NCBI GenBank assembly: GCA_938074445.1
Contig: CALJEK010000016.1
Location: forward strand, 1 to 64,000
Length of the DNA: 64,000 nt
Source of the DNA: Candidatus Kryptoniota bacterium
GTDB taxonomy: Bacteria > Bacteroidota > Ignavibacteria > Kryptoniales > Kryptoniaceae
Direction: 5' to 3'
Made by a program: the position numbers and the translations under genes
The notes under the pieces: model-generated
What the model was told of the DNA's origin: nothing
Database searches by the model: none
The model's input: only the letters and a program-made list of their open reading frames with translations
Shown: in pieces, positions 18,425-27,885 of the stretch
Layout: each line of letters begins with the position of its first letter
Numbering within the stretch: the stretch's first letter is position 1

Positions 18425-21229
18425 ATGGCGAAAAAATATGTTTATTTTTTTGGCGGTGGTAAGGCGGAAGGGACGGCGGAAATGAAAAATCTTCTTGGAG
18501 GTAAAGGTGCAAACCTTGCTGAGATGACGAACATTGGTTTGCCTGTGCCACCTGGATTTACTATTACGACGGAAGTTTGCAGTTATTATTATAAGCATAA
18601 TCAAACATATCCAAAGGGTCTTGAAGAACAAGTTAGAAAGGCACTTGCAAAAGTTGAAAATCTTGTTGGGAGAAAGTTTGGCGATCCTAAAAATCCGCTT
18701 CTTGTTTCTGTTAGATCTGGGGCTCCTGTTTCAATGCCTGGAATGATGGACACAATTTTAAATCTCGGGTTGAATGATGAAACTGTTAAAGGTTTAATCG
18801 AGCAGACGCGCAACGAGAGATTTGCATGGGATGCGTATAGAAGATTTGTTCAGATGTATGGTGATGTTGTTCTTGGTTTGAAGCCTGAAACCAAAGAAGA
18901 AAGAGATCCATTTGAAGTTTTAATTGAGGAGAAAAAGAAAGCAAAGGGAGTGCAACACGATATTGAACTTACTGCGGAGGATTTGAAAGAGCTTGTTTAT
19001 GAGTTTAAAGATTTGATAAAGAGGAGGAAAGGGGTTGAATTTCCAGAGGAGCCATGGGAGCAATTGTGGGGGGCAATCGGGGCTGTTTTCAGATCATGGA
19101 TGAATCCAAGGGCTATTGCTTATAGAAAAATTTACAATATTTCGGATGATATGGGAACGGCTGTAAATGTTCAGACAATGGTTTTTGGAAATATGGGCGA
19201 TGATTCTGGAACTGGGGTTGCATTTACGAGGAATCCCGCGACGGGTGAAAATGAGTTTTATGGCGAATTTTTGATGAATGCCCAAGGGGAAGATGTGGTT
19301 GCGGGGATAAGAACGCCGTTGCCGATTTCAAAGTTGAAAGATGTTATGCCACATGTTTATGAACAGCTTCTTGAGGTAAGGAAGATTCTTGAGAGTAAGT
19401 TGAAGGATATGCAGGATATTGAATTTACGATAGAGCGTGGGAAACTTTACATGTTGCAAACACGCGCTGGGAAAAGGACTGGATTTGCTGCGGTAAGAAT
19501 AGCGGTTGATATGGTTGAGGAAGGTTTAATAACGAAAGAGGAAGCTTTGTTGAGGATAGAGCCGGATGCTTTGAATCATCTTTTAAGACCAATTTTTGAT
19601 GTTGTTGAGAAAGATGCAGCGATCAAAGATGGGCGTTTGCTCGCAAAGGGATTGCCAGCAGGTCCAGGTGCTGCGACTGGTAGAGTTGTTTTTCATTCAG
19701 AGGATGCTGAGGAATGGGCAAGGCGTGGTGAAAAAGTTATTTTAACGAGGATAGAAACATCTCCCGATGATATAAGAGGTATGTATTCTGCTGAAGGTAT
19801 ATTAACATCACGTGGTGGTATGACCTCGCACGCTGCGCTCGTTGCAAGACAAATGGGAAAAGTTTGTGTCGTTGGATGTGGAGCTCTTGATATTGATTAT
19901 GTTAAGAAAGAGATGAGGGTTAATGGTCGGGTTATAAAAGAGGGTGATTACATTTCAATCGACGGTTCAACTGGCGAAGTTATACTCGGGAAGATAACCA
20001 CGAAACCAAGCGAGGTTTTGCAAGTTCTTGTTGAAAAGACACTTGATCCTGAAAAAGCGCCAGTTTATAAACAATTTGAAAAGTTGATGAAATGGGCTGA
20101 TGAGGTAAGAAGGTTGAGAATTAGAACAAATGCTGATCTTCCAAAACAAGCAGAAGTTGCTGTTGCATTTGGGGCAGAGGGAATTGGATTGACCAGAACC
20201 GAGCATATGTTCTTTGAAGGGGATAGAATTATATCCATGAGAAAAATGATACTTGCGGATACGAAGGAAGAAAGAGAAGCAGCTTTAAATGAACTTTTAC
20301 CTCTGCAAAGAGCTGACTTTTATGGAATTTTTAAAGTTATGGGCGATAGACCAGTAACGATAAGGACGCTTGATCCGCCGTTACATGAATTTTTGCCCCA
20401 TACAGATGAAGAGATAAAAGAATTTTCTGAGAAGACGGGCATACCGGAAGAGAAAATTCGTAGAAAAATTGCTGAGCTTAAAGAATTTAACCCGATGCTT
20501 GGCTTTAGAGGTTGCCGACTTGGAATTGTGTATCCTGAGATTACTGCAATGCAAACAAGGGCTATTATGGAAGCAGCATGTGATGCAGCTAAAGAAGGGA
20601 TAAAGGTTAAACCTGAGATAATGATACCGCTTGTTGGTCATGTGAACGAGCTTAAGAATCAGGAAAAGATTGTCCGTGAGGTTGCTGAAAAAGTTATGAA
20701 AGAAAAAGGTATCGAAATTGAATATTCAGTTGGGACGATGATTGAAGTTCCGAGGGCAGCTATAACTGCAGATGAAATAGCAACTGTTGCTGAGTTCTTC
20801 TCATTTGGAACGAACGATTTAACGCAGATGGGGATGGGGCTTTCGAGAGATGACTATGAGAAGTTTATCTATAAATATCTTGACTATGGAATTTATGACA
20901 AAGACCCATTTCAAACGATTGATGTTAAAGGTGTTGGAGAACTGATGAGAATTGGGGTTGAAAAAGGTCGCTCGGTGAGACCAAACTTGAAGGTTGGAAT
21001 TTGTGGAGAGCATGGGGGCGATCCCGCAACGATTGAGTTTTGTCATAGGATTGGGCTTGACTATGTAAGTTGTTCGCCATATCGTGTTCCTATAGCGCGA
21101 CTTGCTGCTGCGAGAGCTGCATTGCTTTATGATGGGGTTAAGAAAGTATCCGCAAAGAAGACAAATAAAAAAGGCGTGAGCAAAGTTAAACAAAGAGCAA
21201 AAGGAAAGGCAAAAGCTAAAGCGAAATGA
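18425..21229 (+). CDS. ppdK: pyruvate, phosphate dikinase
   Basis: Interconverts pyruvate, ATP and phosphate with phosphoenolpyruvate, AMP and pyrophosphate. The 934-residue protein has the N-terminal ATP-grasp region ([26 protein letters not shown]), the swivelling phosphohistidine domain (H469 in [16 protein letters not shown]) and the PEP-binding barrel ([30 protein letters not shown]). Normal PPDK is about 875-890 residues; here the last 30 or so form a Lys/Ala-rich tail (ending KGKAKAKAK) that looks disordered and basic. GAGGAG precedes the start. A clear hairpin terminator follows. In thermophiles and anaerobes PPDK often works in glycolysis, saving pyrophosphate energy; the direction here is not known. 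Confidence 0.96.
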   Translation: MAKKYVYFFGGGKAEGTAEMKNLLGGKGANLAEMTNIGLPVPPGFTITTEVCSYYYKHNQTYPKGLEEQVRKALAKVENLVGRKFGDPKNPLLVSVRSGAPVSMPGMMDTILNLGLNDETVKGLIEQTRNERFAWDAYRRFVQMYGDVVLGLKPETKEERDPFEVLIEEKKKAKGVQHDIELTAEDLKELVYEFKDLIKRRKGVEFPEEPWEQLWGAIGAVFRSWMNPRAIAYRKIYNISDDMGTAVNVQTMVFGNMGDDSGTGVAFTRNPATGENEFYGEFLMNAQGEDVVAGIRTPLPISKLKDVMPHVYEQLLEVRKILESKLKDMQDIEFTIERGKLYMLQTRAGKRTGFAAVRIAVDMVEEGLITKEEALLRIEPDALNHLLRPIFDVVEKDAAIKDGRLLAKGLPAGPGAATGRVVFHSEDAEEWARRGEKVILTRIETSPDDIRGMYSAEGILTSRGGMTSHAALVARQMGKVCVVGCGALDIDYVKKEMRVNGRVIKEGDYISIDGSTGEVILGKITTKPSEVLQVLVEKTLDPEKAPVYKQFEKLMKWADEVRRLRIRTNADLPKQAEVAVAFGAEGIGLTRTEHMFFEGDRIISMRKMILADTKEEREAALNELLPLQRADFYGIFKVMGDRPVTIRTLDPPLHEFLPHTDEEIKEFSEKTGIPEEKIRRKIAELKEFNPMLGFRGCRLGIVYPEITAMQTRAIMEAACDAAKEGIKVKPEIMIPLVGHVNELKNQEKIVREVAEKVMKEKGIEIEYSVGTMIEVPRAAITADEIATVAEFFSFGTNDLTQMGMGLSRDDYEKFIYKYLDYGIYDKDPFQTIDVKGVGELMRIGVEKGRSVRPNLKVGICGEHGGDPATIEFCHRIGLDYVSCSPYRVPIARLAAARAALLYDGVKKVSAKKTNKKGVSKVKQRAKGKAKAKAK

Positions 21230-21237
21230 AAAATTGG

Positions 21238-21261
21238 GCGGGGGAGTTTACCCCCGCTTTT
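21238..21261 (+). terminator. rho-independent terminator after ppdK
   Basis: GCGGGGG (21238-21244) and CCCCCGC (21251-21257) form a perfect 7-bp GC stem with a six-base loop, followed directly by TTTT. It starts nine bases after the ppdK stop and separates it from queA. Confidence 0.85.
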
Positions 21262-21290
21262 AAATTTAAAAAATAAGCTTTTAAAGTATC

Positions 21291-22331
21291 ATGAAACTTT
21301 CGGAATTTAACTATCAGCTCCCAAGGAATTTAATTGCAAAGTATCCTGTTGAGCCGAGAGATAGTGCGAGATTGCTCGTTGTTGACAGGAAGACAAAAAC
21401 ATTTGAAGATAAGGTTTTCACTGATATAGTTGATTATCTTGAAGAAGGTGATTCCCTCGTTGTGAACAAAACTAAGGTTTTCCCCGCAAGGTTAATTGGG
21501 CGAAAGGAAAAAACTGGCGCAAAGATTGAAATACTCTTGCTCCGCGAGCTTAATCCTGAAGAACATCTATGGGATGTAATTGTTGAGCCAGCTCGTAAGG
21601 TTAGGATTGGGAACAAAATTTATTTTGGTGATAACAACGAGGTATATTGCGAAGTGATTGATAATACAACTTCGCGAGGGAGAACTTTAAAGTTTCATTA
21701 CGAGGGTGATTTCTTTAAATTTGTGGAAAAATATGGTTTGGTTCCGCTACCACCTTATATAAAAAGACAGCCTGAGGAAGGGGACAAAGAGTGGTATCAA
21801 ACTGTGTATGCAGAGGTTGTTGGCTCAGTTGCAGCTCCAACCGCAGGTTTACATTTTACAACGAGATTGCTTAAGAGAATAGAGAAAAAAGGGGTTAAGA
21901 TTGTCCCGATTGTTCTTCACATTGGGATTGGAACCTTTAGAAAGATTGAGGTTGAGGATTTGAGCAAGCATAGGATGGATTCGGAGTATTTTGAAATTTC
22001 GCCTGAAAGCGCTCGTATGATAAATGAAACGATTGATAAAAGGAAAAGCGTGGTTGCGGTTGGGACAAGCGTTGTCAGAGCTCTTGAGTCGAGCGTGACC
22101 GCTGATGGTCATGTGAAACCTTATAAGGGGTGGACTGACAAGTTTATTTATCCGCCTTATGATTTCAAAATTGTTAATAAACTTATAACAAACTTTCATA
22201 TGCCTGAGTCAACGCCTCTTATTCTTACTGCTGCATTTACGGGGCTTGAGCTCTTGATGCAGGCATATAAACACGCCATTAAAAGTGGATATAGATTTTT
22301 AAGCTACGGGGATGCAATGTTTATAATTTAA
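21291..22331 (+). CDS. queA: S-adenosylmethionine:tRNA ribosyltransferase-isomerase
   Basis: Transfers and isomerises the ribosyl group of SAM onto 7-aminomethyl-7-deazaguanine in tRNA, forming epoxyqueuosine. The 346-residue sequence has the expected N-terminus (LSEFNYQLPRNLIAKYPVEP), RDSARLLVV, the VVNKTKVFPARL segment, PLPPYIKR, VAAPTAGLHFT and NFHMPESTPLILTAAF. Other queuosine genes are not in the window. It stands after the ppdK terminator and 27 bases before the permease gene; its own promoter is not obvious. Confidence 0.96.
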   Translation: MKLSEFNYQLPRNLIAKYPVEPRDSARLLVVDRKTKTFEDKVFTDIVDYLEEGDSLVVNKTKVFPARLIGRKEKTGAKIEILLLRELNPEEHLWDVIVEPARKVRIGNKIYFGDNNEVYCEVIDNTTSRGRTLKFHYEGDFFKFVEKYGLVPLPPYIKRQPEEGDKEWYQTVYAEVVGSVAAPTAGLHFTTRLLKRIEKKGVKIVPIVLHIGIGTFRKIEVEDLSKHRMDSEYFEISPESARMINETIDKRKSVVAVGTSVVRALESSVTADGHVKPYKGWTDKFIYPPYDFKIVNKLITNFHMPESTPLILTAAFTGLELLMQAYKHAIKSGYRFLSYGDAMFII

Positions 22332-22358
22332 AATAAACTATATAACCCCACCTCCCGT

Positions 22359-24215
22359 ATGAGAACCTTCATATTCATCGCCATAAATCTTTTGATTTTC
22401 TTCATTTTTGCTAACCTTGTTAAGAAAAAGAATTTGTTAAGTTATTTTGATTCAGGGCGTTGGTGGATTACATGGTTTGCCGTTGCCATTATAACCTTGA
22501 TGGATGAACTCACATCTATTTATTACGCTCCGTTTGAGGCATATAGATTTATTGGGATAAAAGCAATCGTCTACATTGCTCTTACTTCTCTTTTCATTCG
22601 TTTTCTTTCAACTCGGATGGTTGAAATAGCTGAAATTCTTGAAGTTCACGGTATAAAAGGTGGTGGTGTTTACTCTTTCTCGTATCTTGTCCTTGGTCCG
22701 ACAATTTCTTTTATAGCTGTTGCTTCAATACTCGTGGTTTATATTTTAACGGCTTCAATCTCAACCGTAAGCGCTGTTGAAAATGGTCTTGCGTTTATAT
22801 CAATTCAACCTCATTTAAAGTTTTTATTGAAAATTCTTGTCGTTTGGTTTATAGCTGGTCTTAACATACTTGGGATAAGGGAGAACGCTAAATTTACATT
22901 TGCAATTTTTATTTTTGCTTCGTTCGTGATTTTAAATTTAGTTGCGGGAGCAGTTTTGAGTTTTGAGCAATCTTCAGTGGGAAAAGTTAAAGAATCAGTT
23001 TCCCTTTTTCTTTCAGATATTAGTGAGCCCTCGATTTTTAAGTCCTACTCAAATCTCGTTACTGGGATAGGGAGTTGTATTCTTGCGTATTCTGGAATTG
23101 AATCGGTTCTTCAAACTGCATCACTTGTCAAAAATTGGCATGATGTGAGGAAAGCCTATATTTTTCTTGCGCTTACGGTTGGGATAGTAACTCCACTTAT
23201 TGCTCTTTTCGCACTTTCATCAAATATTGACCTTGAAAAACACGAGACTGATTTGATTCCAACATTTGCTGAAAAGGTCAATGGTTATTGGTTTGGGATA
23301 ATTGTTAGCGCTCTTGCGAGTATAACATTGATAATGGCTGTTAATACTGCAATGGTTGCCTCTTCAGAGTTGATAGAAAAAATCTGCGAAAGGTATAATT
23401 TCCAATGGCTAATGAAATTAAATCGGCGAGGTTCGCTTTACAGGATACATATTTTTAATGCGATTTTTTATTCCATTATACTTTTTATAACAAGTGGAAG
23501 TCAGGCTATGCTTGCGGAGATGTACGCGGTTGGGCTTGTTGCGAGTTTTTCAATTAATATTGGTTCACTTGTGATTTATCGTTATCGTATGGGAACAAAA
23601 GAGATAACATATCATACTTCAAGGACGGGCACCTTGTTTCTTTTCATTATGACATTTAGCATTTTTGTTTATATAGTTTTGAATCGCATTTATGGTGCGT
23701 TGCTTTGGCTTTTTATGACGCTTTTCTTTTTGTTTGCTGGTTTAAGAATTTCAAAGTTTAGAGCCCCTGAAATTCCAATAAGACGGATTACCGACAGCCC
23801 TATGGACGTTGTGTTTGCAATTGCGGAGTCTGAAGCCGATGAAGTTCACATTCACTTTAAAAGACCAAAAGAAAATATTGAAAATGTGGATAGAAATGCA
23901 ATTTATGTCAGTTTTTATTCACCTCGCGTTGATAAACCCGAGAGGAGTTTCTCGAGGCATTTTTGGATTTCAATTCAGCCGAGGATGAGTTTGTTTGATA
24001 TGATAGTTGGTCTGCTTAATACAATAAAGTATGAAGTTCCGCCCGAAAAGAAAATTCATATTCATTTCGGTTGGCCACTTTCGTCATGGATTGACAGGCT
24101 GTCTACAGGGATAATGGTTTATAATATCATAAATTTGCCAAAAAAGTTTCCAGATTTTATCTTTCATATTGATTATGTTGTCGAAAATGAGAAGAAAAAA
24201 GAGGACAAAGATTGA
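22359..24215 (+). CDS. APC-superfamily permease with C-terminal soluble domain
   Basis: Integral membrane protein of 618 residues with about twelve hydrophobic segments up to residue 470, in the amino acid-polyamine-organocation fold (for example GIKGGGVYSFSYLVLGP and LVTGIGSCILAYSGIESV near the discontinuous helices). The last 140 residues are hydrophilic and mixed alpha/beta (DVVFAIAESEADEVHIHF), a cytoplasmic domain I do not recognise. Transported substrate cannot be assigned. The stop TGA overlaps the TTG start of ispD, so the two are translationally coupled. Confidence 0.78.
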   Translation: MRTFIFIAINLLIFFIFANLVKKKNLLSYFDSGRWWITWFAVAIITLMDELTSIYYAPFEAYRFIGIKAIVYIALTSLFIRFLSTRMVEIAEILEVHGIKGGGVYSFSYLVLGPTISFIAVASILVVYILTASISTVSAVENGLAFISIQPHLKFLLKILVVWFIAGLNILGIRENAKFTFAIFIFASFVILNLVAGAVLSFEQSSVGKVKESVSLFLSDISEPSIFKSYSNLVTGIGSCILAYSGIESVLQTASLVKNWHDVRKAYIFLALTVGIVTPLIALFALSSNIDLEKHETDLIPTFAEKVNGYWFGIIVSALASITLIMAVNTAMVASSELIEKICERYNFQWLMKLNRRGSLYRIHIFNAIFYSIILFITSGSQAMLAEMYAVGLVASFSINIGSLVIYRYRMGTKEITYHTSRTGTLFLFIMTFSIFVYIVLNRIYGALLWLFMTLFFLFAGLRISKFRAPEIPIRRITDSPMDVVFAIAESEADEVHIHFKRPKENIENVDRNAIYVSFYSPRVDKPERSFSRHFWISIQPRMSLFDMIVGLLNTIKYEVPPEKKIHIHFGWPLSSWIDRLSTGIMVYNIINLPKKFPDFIFHIDYVVENEKKKEDKD

Positions 24216-24913
24216 AGGTGACCGCGATAATTCCAGCTGGCGGGTATGGCAAAAGGATAAATGCTGGAATACATAAACAGTTGATAGAGATATCAGGGAA
24301 ACCGATTTTGATTCATACGCTTGAGAAGTTTCAGAACTGTAGTTGTATAGATGCGATAATCATAGCAACTGCTCCGGAGATTTTGCTTGAAGTTGAGAAT
24401 GCGATTAAAAAATTTAACATAACTAAAGTTGTTGAAGTTACTATCGGTGGGAACGAGAGGCAGGATTCAGTTTATAACGCTTTGCAAATGATGGTTTATC
24501 ATCATACTGAAATAGTTGTTGTTCACGATGCAGTTAGACCTTTTATAACTTGTGAGAAAATTTGCGAGGTAATTTCGGCATGTAAAGAGACAGGCGCAGC
24601 AATTCTTGCAGTTCGCCCAAAGGAGACAATTAAGCTTGGCAGAGAAAATAATTTTGTTGAGAAAACGCTGGATCGAGATTCTCTCTGGCTTGTTCAGACA
24701 CCACAAGCGTTCTATTACACAATTTTACAGCAGGCATATAAAAAGGCTTATACAGATTCGTTCTATGCAACGGATGATTCAGCTCTTGTTGAACGTCTTG
24801 GTGTCAAAGTAAAAGTTGTTGAAGGTTTATATGAAAACATCAAGATAACCACGCCGGAAGATATTGAACTTGCAAGGTTGATGCTTGAAAAAAATGAAAC
24901 TTCGCGCCTGTAG
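24212..24913 (+). CDS. ispD: 2-C-methyl-D-erythritol 4-phosphate cytidylyltransferase
   Basis: Third enzyme of the MEP isoprenoid pathway; couples CTP with methylerythritol phosphate. The nucleotide-binding motif is PAGGYGKR (8-15 region); further family motifs are GGNERQDSVYNAL, VVHDAVRPF and TPQAFYY, with ATDDSALVE near the end. The length of 233 residues is typical. It starts with TTG overlapping the permease stop. Remarkably its last three codons and stop (TAG, 24911-24913) lie inside the tRNA-Arg gene, overlapping it by ten bases. Confidence 0.95.
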   Translation: MKVTAIIPAGGYGKRINAGIHKQLIEISGKPILIHTLEKFQNCSCIDAIIIATAPEILLEVENAIKKFNITKVVEVTIGGNERQDSVYNALQMMVYHHTEIVVVHDAVRPFITCEKICEVISACKETGAAILAVRPKETIKLGRENNFVEKTLDRDSLWLVQTPQAFYYTILQQAYKKAYTDSFYATDDSALVERLGVKVKVVEGLYENIKITTPEDIELARLMLEKNETSRL

Positions 24914-24977
24914 CTCAATTGGACAGAGCAGCGGACTTCGGATCCGCGGGTTGGGGGTTCGAGTCCCTCCAGGCGCG
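24904..24977 (+). tRNA. tRNA-Arg (anticodon TCG)
   Basis: Full cloverleaf: acceptor GCGCCTG (24904-24910) pairs with CAGGCGC (24970-24976), discriminator G, D arm GCTC/GAGC, anticodon stem GCGGA/TCCGC with loop CTTCGGA (anticodon TCG at 24938-24940), T arm with TTCGAGT. No CCA is encoded. The first ten bases are also the end of ispD on the same strand. Confidence 0.95.
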
Positions 24978-24994
24978 CTAAAATCTTAAGCAAC

Positions 24995-25990
24995 TTAAAT
25001 TTCAATATCCTTTGAGTTCAGTTCTATATCTCCCCCGGTCGAAGCTTTAAGGGTTACACCAGAATCTGGCTTCCCAATCCAGCCTTTTAATTCAGAGCGT
25101 GTTTTCGTGTCAATTTTTATAGGGAAGTCAATCTTTATATCTCCACCTGAAGCTTTAAAATCAACATATGCGTTTAAATTTGAAGGGGCGTAAATTTTTA
25201 TATCTCCACCAGCTGAAGATAGTTTTGTTGTTCCTAACGGTTTAAGAAATTCAACTTTTATATCTCCACTGGATGAAGATGCAAAGACTGAACCAACTAA
25301 TTTATTTACCGTGATATCACCCCCTACTGATTTTAACTCAAGTTTTCCTTGATGATTACTTACAAAGATATCTCCGCTGGGTGTTTCTATCTTAGCTGAA
25401 CCGTTGCAATTTCTAACTCTTATATCTCCACCTGCTGAAGAGGCGTAAATTGTTCCATTAACGCTGTCAATATTAATGTCTCCACTGGATGAGGAAATGT
25501 TGAAGTCAGCCTCTATGTTTGAGGCTTTAACATCCCCTCCAAAAGCTTTGATATTTACAGAGGATAGTTTAAAGGGTACGTTAACAATAAGCCGTACATC
25601 TTTATACCACTTTCTGTCAAAGGGTTTAAAAAGGTCGGTAAAGTTAAACCACTCGAACTTTTTCTTTCTCTCGACTTTAATCGTTAAATCTTTTTCACTT
25701 TCTTCAAATGAAACATTGAATTCCTCTAACTTCTCTTTTAAACCTTTAGCGTAGAAGTCGACTTTGATTTCATTCTCTTTGTGTGATCGTATTAATATAT
25801 CCGCAACCTCAGATTTAATGCGGAGATTCAAGCTTGGGTTTGCTTTAAATGATTTTGAAATTTTCAGCTCGTCAACTGTATTTAGATTGTATTCAGTTGT
25901 TATCTCTTTTGTTTTTATGTTGGAACAAACGAGCAGACCGCCAGCAAATATTAAACCAGTGAGGATGAAAATAAAAAATTTTGTTTTCAT
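24995..25990 (-). CDS. DUF4097-type repeat protein (beta-roll/GIN-like)
   Basis: Exported protein of 331 residues with an N-terminal hydrophobic signal (about 5-22, with a Cys at 22 that could be a lipobox, FAGGLLVC). After a 100-residue lead the sequence becomes a run of about nine short repeats, roughly every 17-25 residues, alternating the cores SSSGDI and SAGGDI (GGDVKA, SGDINI, GGDIRV, SGDIFV, GGDITV, SGDIKV, GGDIKI, GGDIKI, GGDIEL). This is the right-handed beta-helix pattern of DUF4097/DUF2807 'putative adhesin' proteins common in Bacteroidota. Function is unknown. It is the last gene of the minus-strand group and converges on tRNA-Arg. Confidence 0.82.
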   Translation of the reverse strand: MKTKFFIFILTGLIFAGGLLVCSNIKTKEITTEYNLNTVDELKISKSFKANPSLNLRIKSEVADILIRSHKENEIKVDFYAKGLKEKLEEFNVSFEESEKDLTIKVERKKKFEWFNFTDLFKPFDRKWYKDVRLIVNVPFKLSSVNIKAFGGDVKASNIEADFNISSSSGDINIDSVNGTIYASSAGGDIRVRNCNGSAKIETPSGDIFVSNHQGKLELKSVGGDITVNKLVGSVFASSSSGDIKVEFLKPLGTTKLSSAGGDIKIYAPSNLNAYVDFKASGGDIKIDFPIKIDTKTRSELKGWIGKPDSGVTLKASTGGDIELNSKDIEI

Positions 25991-26055
25991 AAGTGATTTT
26001 AAGATTTTGTTTTCCTGTAGATATGATACGGCGGTTTCAAGGTAGATGTTACAGG

Positions 26056-27126
26056 TTATTTTTCTATTTCGCTGGCGGTTTTAAATGTGTGAAGGATGGC
26101 GTCTATTTGAACGATAAGTTTTTTCTTCTCATATCTGGGTGCGAAGATCGAACCATCGAGGAAGTAAATTCTCTTTTGGGTTGAATCATAAAAAACATAA
26201 GAGATAAATGGACCACCACCTGTAAAGTCGTTGAACCTCCACAGACCTTGCACTCTTACAGCATATCTCCCGTTGAAATTTACTGGGAAGAAATAAAGAT
26301 GTTTTATACTCTCGGGGTCATCTGCAATCACAACCCATGCGTCATCTCGAGTTGTCCTGTAGAATTTTTGGGTTATTTCATTTCTTTTATTCGCTATCCA
26401 TATCTGATTAAAGAACTTATACGGATTGTAAACGGAGTCAATCCAATGAACGAAGATAAATCTTTCCATATCCTCTGGGGTTCTTCTTCTTAACCAAACA
26501 AATCTTTCTTGGGCTGAGTCCTTAGCAACGTAATAATCGTGTTGCACGAAAATTTTCCAGCCATATTTTTCGAGCAAGTATCTTTCTATATCTTTTTTGT
26601 TGTGCCCTTCCGAGATCACCGCATTTATTTCTCGTTTGAAAAAGTCATCCCTGAAGTAGAGATAAATCTCGTTTCTATCTTTTTTCAAACGTTTTAGAAG
26701 CGTTTCCTTATCCTTTGCTACGAGGATTAAAACGATCTGGTCTTTGCTCCAAAGGTCATTTTTTATGAAAATATATGCTGAGTCTTTTTGAATAAGTTCT
26801 TTTGAAGTTGGGTCAAGCATGTTGAGGATGTATAAACCTATATTGCTTTTGTCGTCAAGGGTTGAGACAAACATTAAATTTTTCCGATATTTTAGCTTGT
26901 CTATCGAATAAATTTGAAATTCTGGTTTCACGATGAATAAGCTTTCTGGTTGTGGGGTGTAAATTAACCGGTGGAACACAGATTTTAAATCTTGCTCAAT
27001 TTGTGAGTATAAAAGCGAATCCACATAGGTTATGATTTCTGTTTCATCGCCTGTGGCTTTGGGTTTTAGTTGTGAGCATGAGATGAGGATAAATGAAATA
27101 ATCAGGGGAAGAAAAAATTTTTTCAT
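26056..27126 (-). CDS. DUF4837-family lipoprotein
   Basis: Predicted lipoprotein of 356 residues: signal peptide with lipobox LISC (Cys about 17) and then a mature domain matching what I recall of DUF4837, a family of uncharacterised lipoproteins in the Bacteroidota group. Recognisable features are FIVKPEFQIYSIDKL, the KNDLWSKDQIVLILVA segment, WLRRRTPEDMERFIFVHW and a C-terminal GGPFISYVFYD. No function is known. It starts 12 bases after the preceding gene's stop and so belongs to the tilS-ftsH transcription unit. Confidence 0.78.
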   Translation of the reverse strand: MKKFFLPLIISFILISCSQLKPKATGDETEIITYVDSLLYSQIEQDLKSVFHRLIYTPQPESLFIVKPEFQIYSIDKLKYRKNLMFVSTLDDKSNIGLYILNMLDPTSKELIQKDSAYIFIKNDLWSKDQIVLILVAKDKETLLKRLKKDRNEIYLYFRDDFFKREINAVISEGHNKKDIERYLLEKYGWKIFVQHDYYVAKDSAQERFVWLRRRTPEDMERFIFVHWIDSVYNPYKFFNQIWIANKRNEITQKFYRTTRDDAWVVIADDPESIKHLYFFPVNFNGRYAVRVQGLWRFNDFTGGGPFISYVFYDSTQKRIYFLDGSIFAPRYEKKKLIVQIDAILHTFKTASEIEK

Positions 27127-27138
27127 GGTTGTGAAGAT

Positions 27139-27885
27139 TTATTTTAAAAAGTATAGGTCGAGATTTGGGTAGAAGATTAAGTAAAGAAGCCACATGCTTG
27201 CACCTATACTTACTGGAATTAGAAGATTGTCATCGACTTTTAGATTGATTGATGCTGCTTCTATGATTCCGCCTACTATTGCTGATGCCATCGTTATTAT
27301 ATATTCACCGGGCAAGTTTTGAACTTTTGGGGCTAATAGGACGACGGGGACTGCAGCTAAAATAAAGGCGATCGTCCCTTCAAGTGATTTTTTGAAGAAT
27401 TTATGTTTTCCGAATTTTCTACCGAAGACAGCTGCGCTTGCATCGGAAAGTATCAAAATGGCGAAGGCATTTATAACAATAAATTTGGGGAATATTATTA
27501 CGCAGACAAGTGCGGAGATGAATACCCATGTTGCGCCGTTTAGATTTTTCATCTTATGGTCTCTTTCATGTTGACGGAGTATGAAACCGAAAAATCTATA
27601 AAAAAGCCTTTGAATTGTTGGGTTATAGTATCTTGCTATATCGGCGATGATGAAGCCAAGCGTTAAAAAAATTAAAATTTTTATTGCGAGATCACGGGGG
27701 GTAAAATAGTAAATCACGGGGATTAACATTGAGAATTGATGAATCGCCTTGCGAATGTATTCGGCTTTGTAATTTCTATCTATGTTTTGGTTTATGTCTA
27801 TTAATTCTTCGGGATAATTTGATGCTTCAAGTTTTTCGTTAATCTTTTGATTCAGGAGTTGAAGATACTCTTGAAATTGTTTCAT
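27139..27885 (-). CDS. diacylglycerol/polyprenol kinase or CTP-transferase-like membrane protein
   Basis: Membrane protein of 248 residues with about six hydrophobic segments and a charged N-terminal 55 residues. It resembles the DGK1/SEC59/VTE5 group of CTP-dependent lipid kinases: [17 protein letters not shown], then [28 protein letters not shown], and a glycine-rich GGIIEAASI. The eukaryotic relatives phosphorylate dolichol, phytol or diacylglycerol with CTP; the bacterial substrate is unknown. It overlaps the end of ftsH by 47 bases, in line with coupled translation. Confidence 0.78.
   Translation of the reverse strand: MKQFQEYLQLLNQKINEKLEASNYPEELIDINQNIDRNYKAEYIRKAIHQFSMLIPVIYYFTPRDLAIKILIFLTLGFIIADIARYYNPTIQRLFYRFFGFILRQHERDHKMKNLNGATWVFISALVCVIIFPKFIVINAFAILILSDASAAVFGRKFGKHKFFKKSLEGTIAFILAAVPVVLLAPKVQNLPGEYIITMASAIVGGIIEAASINLKVDDNLLIPVSIGASMWLLYLIFYPNLDLYFLK

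Noticed and set aside
24995-25500. Repeated TATATCTCCACC-like blocks as a CRISPR or tandem DNA repeat array
   Set aside because: The spacing follows the protein repeat of the DUF4097 gene and the blocks are in one reading frame; no spacers or cas genes exist.
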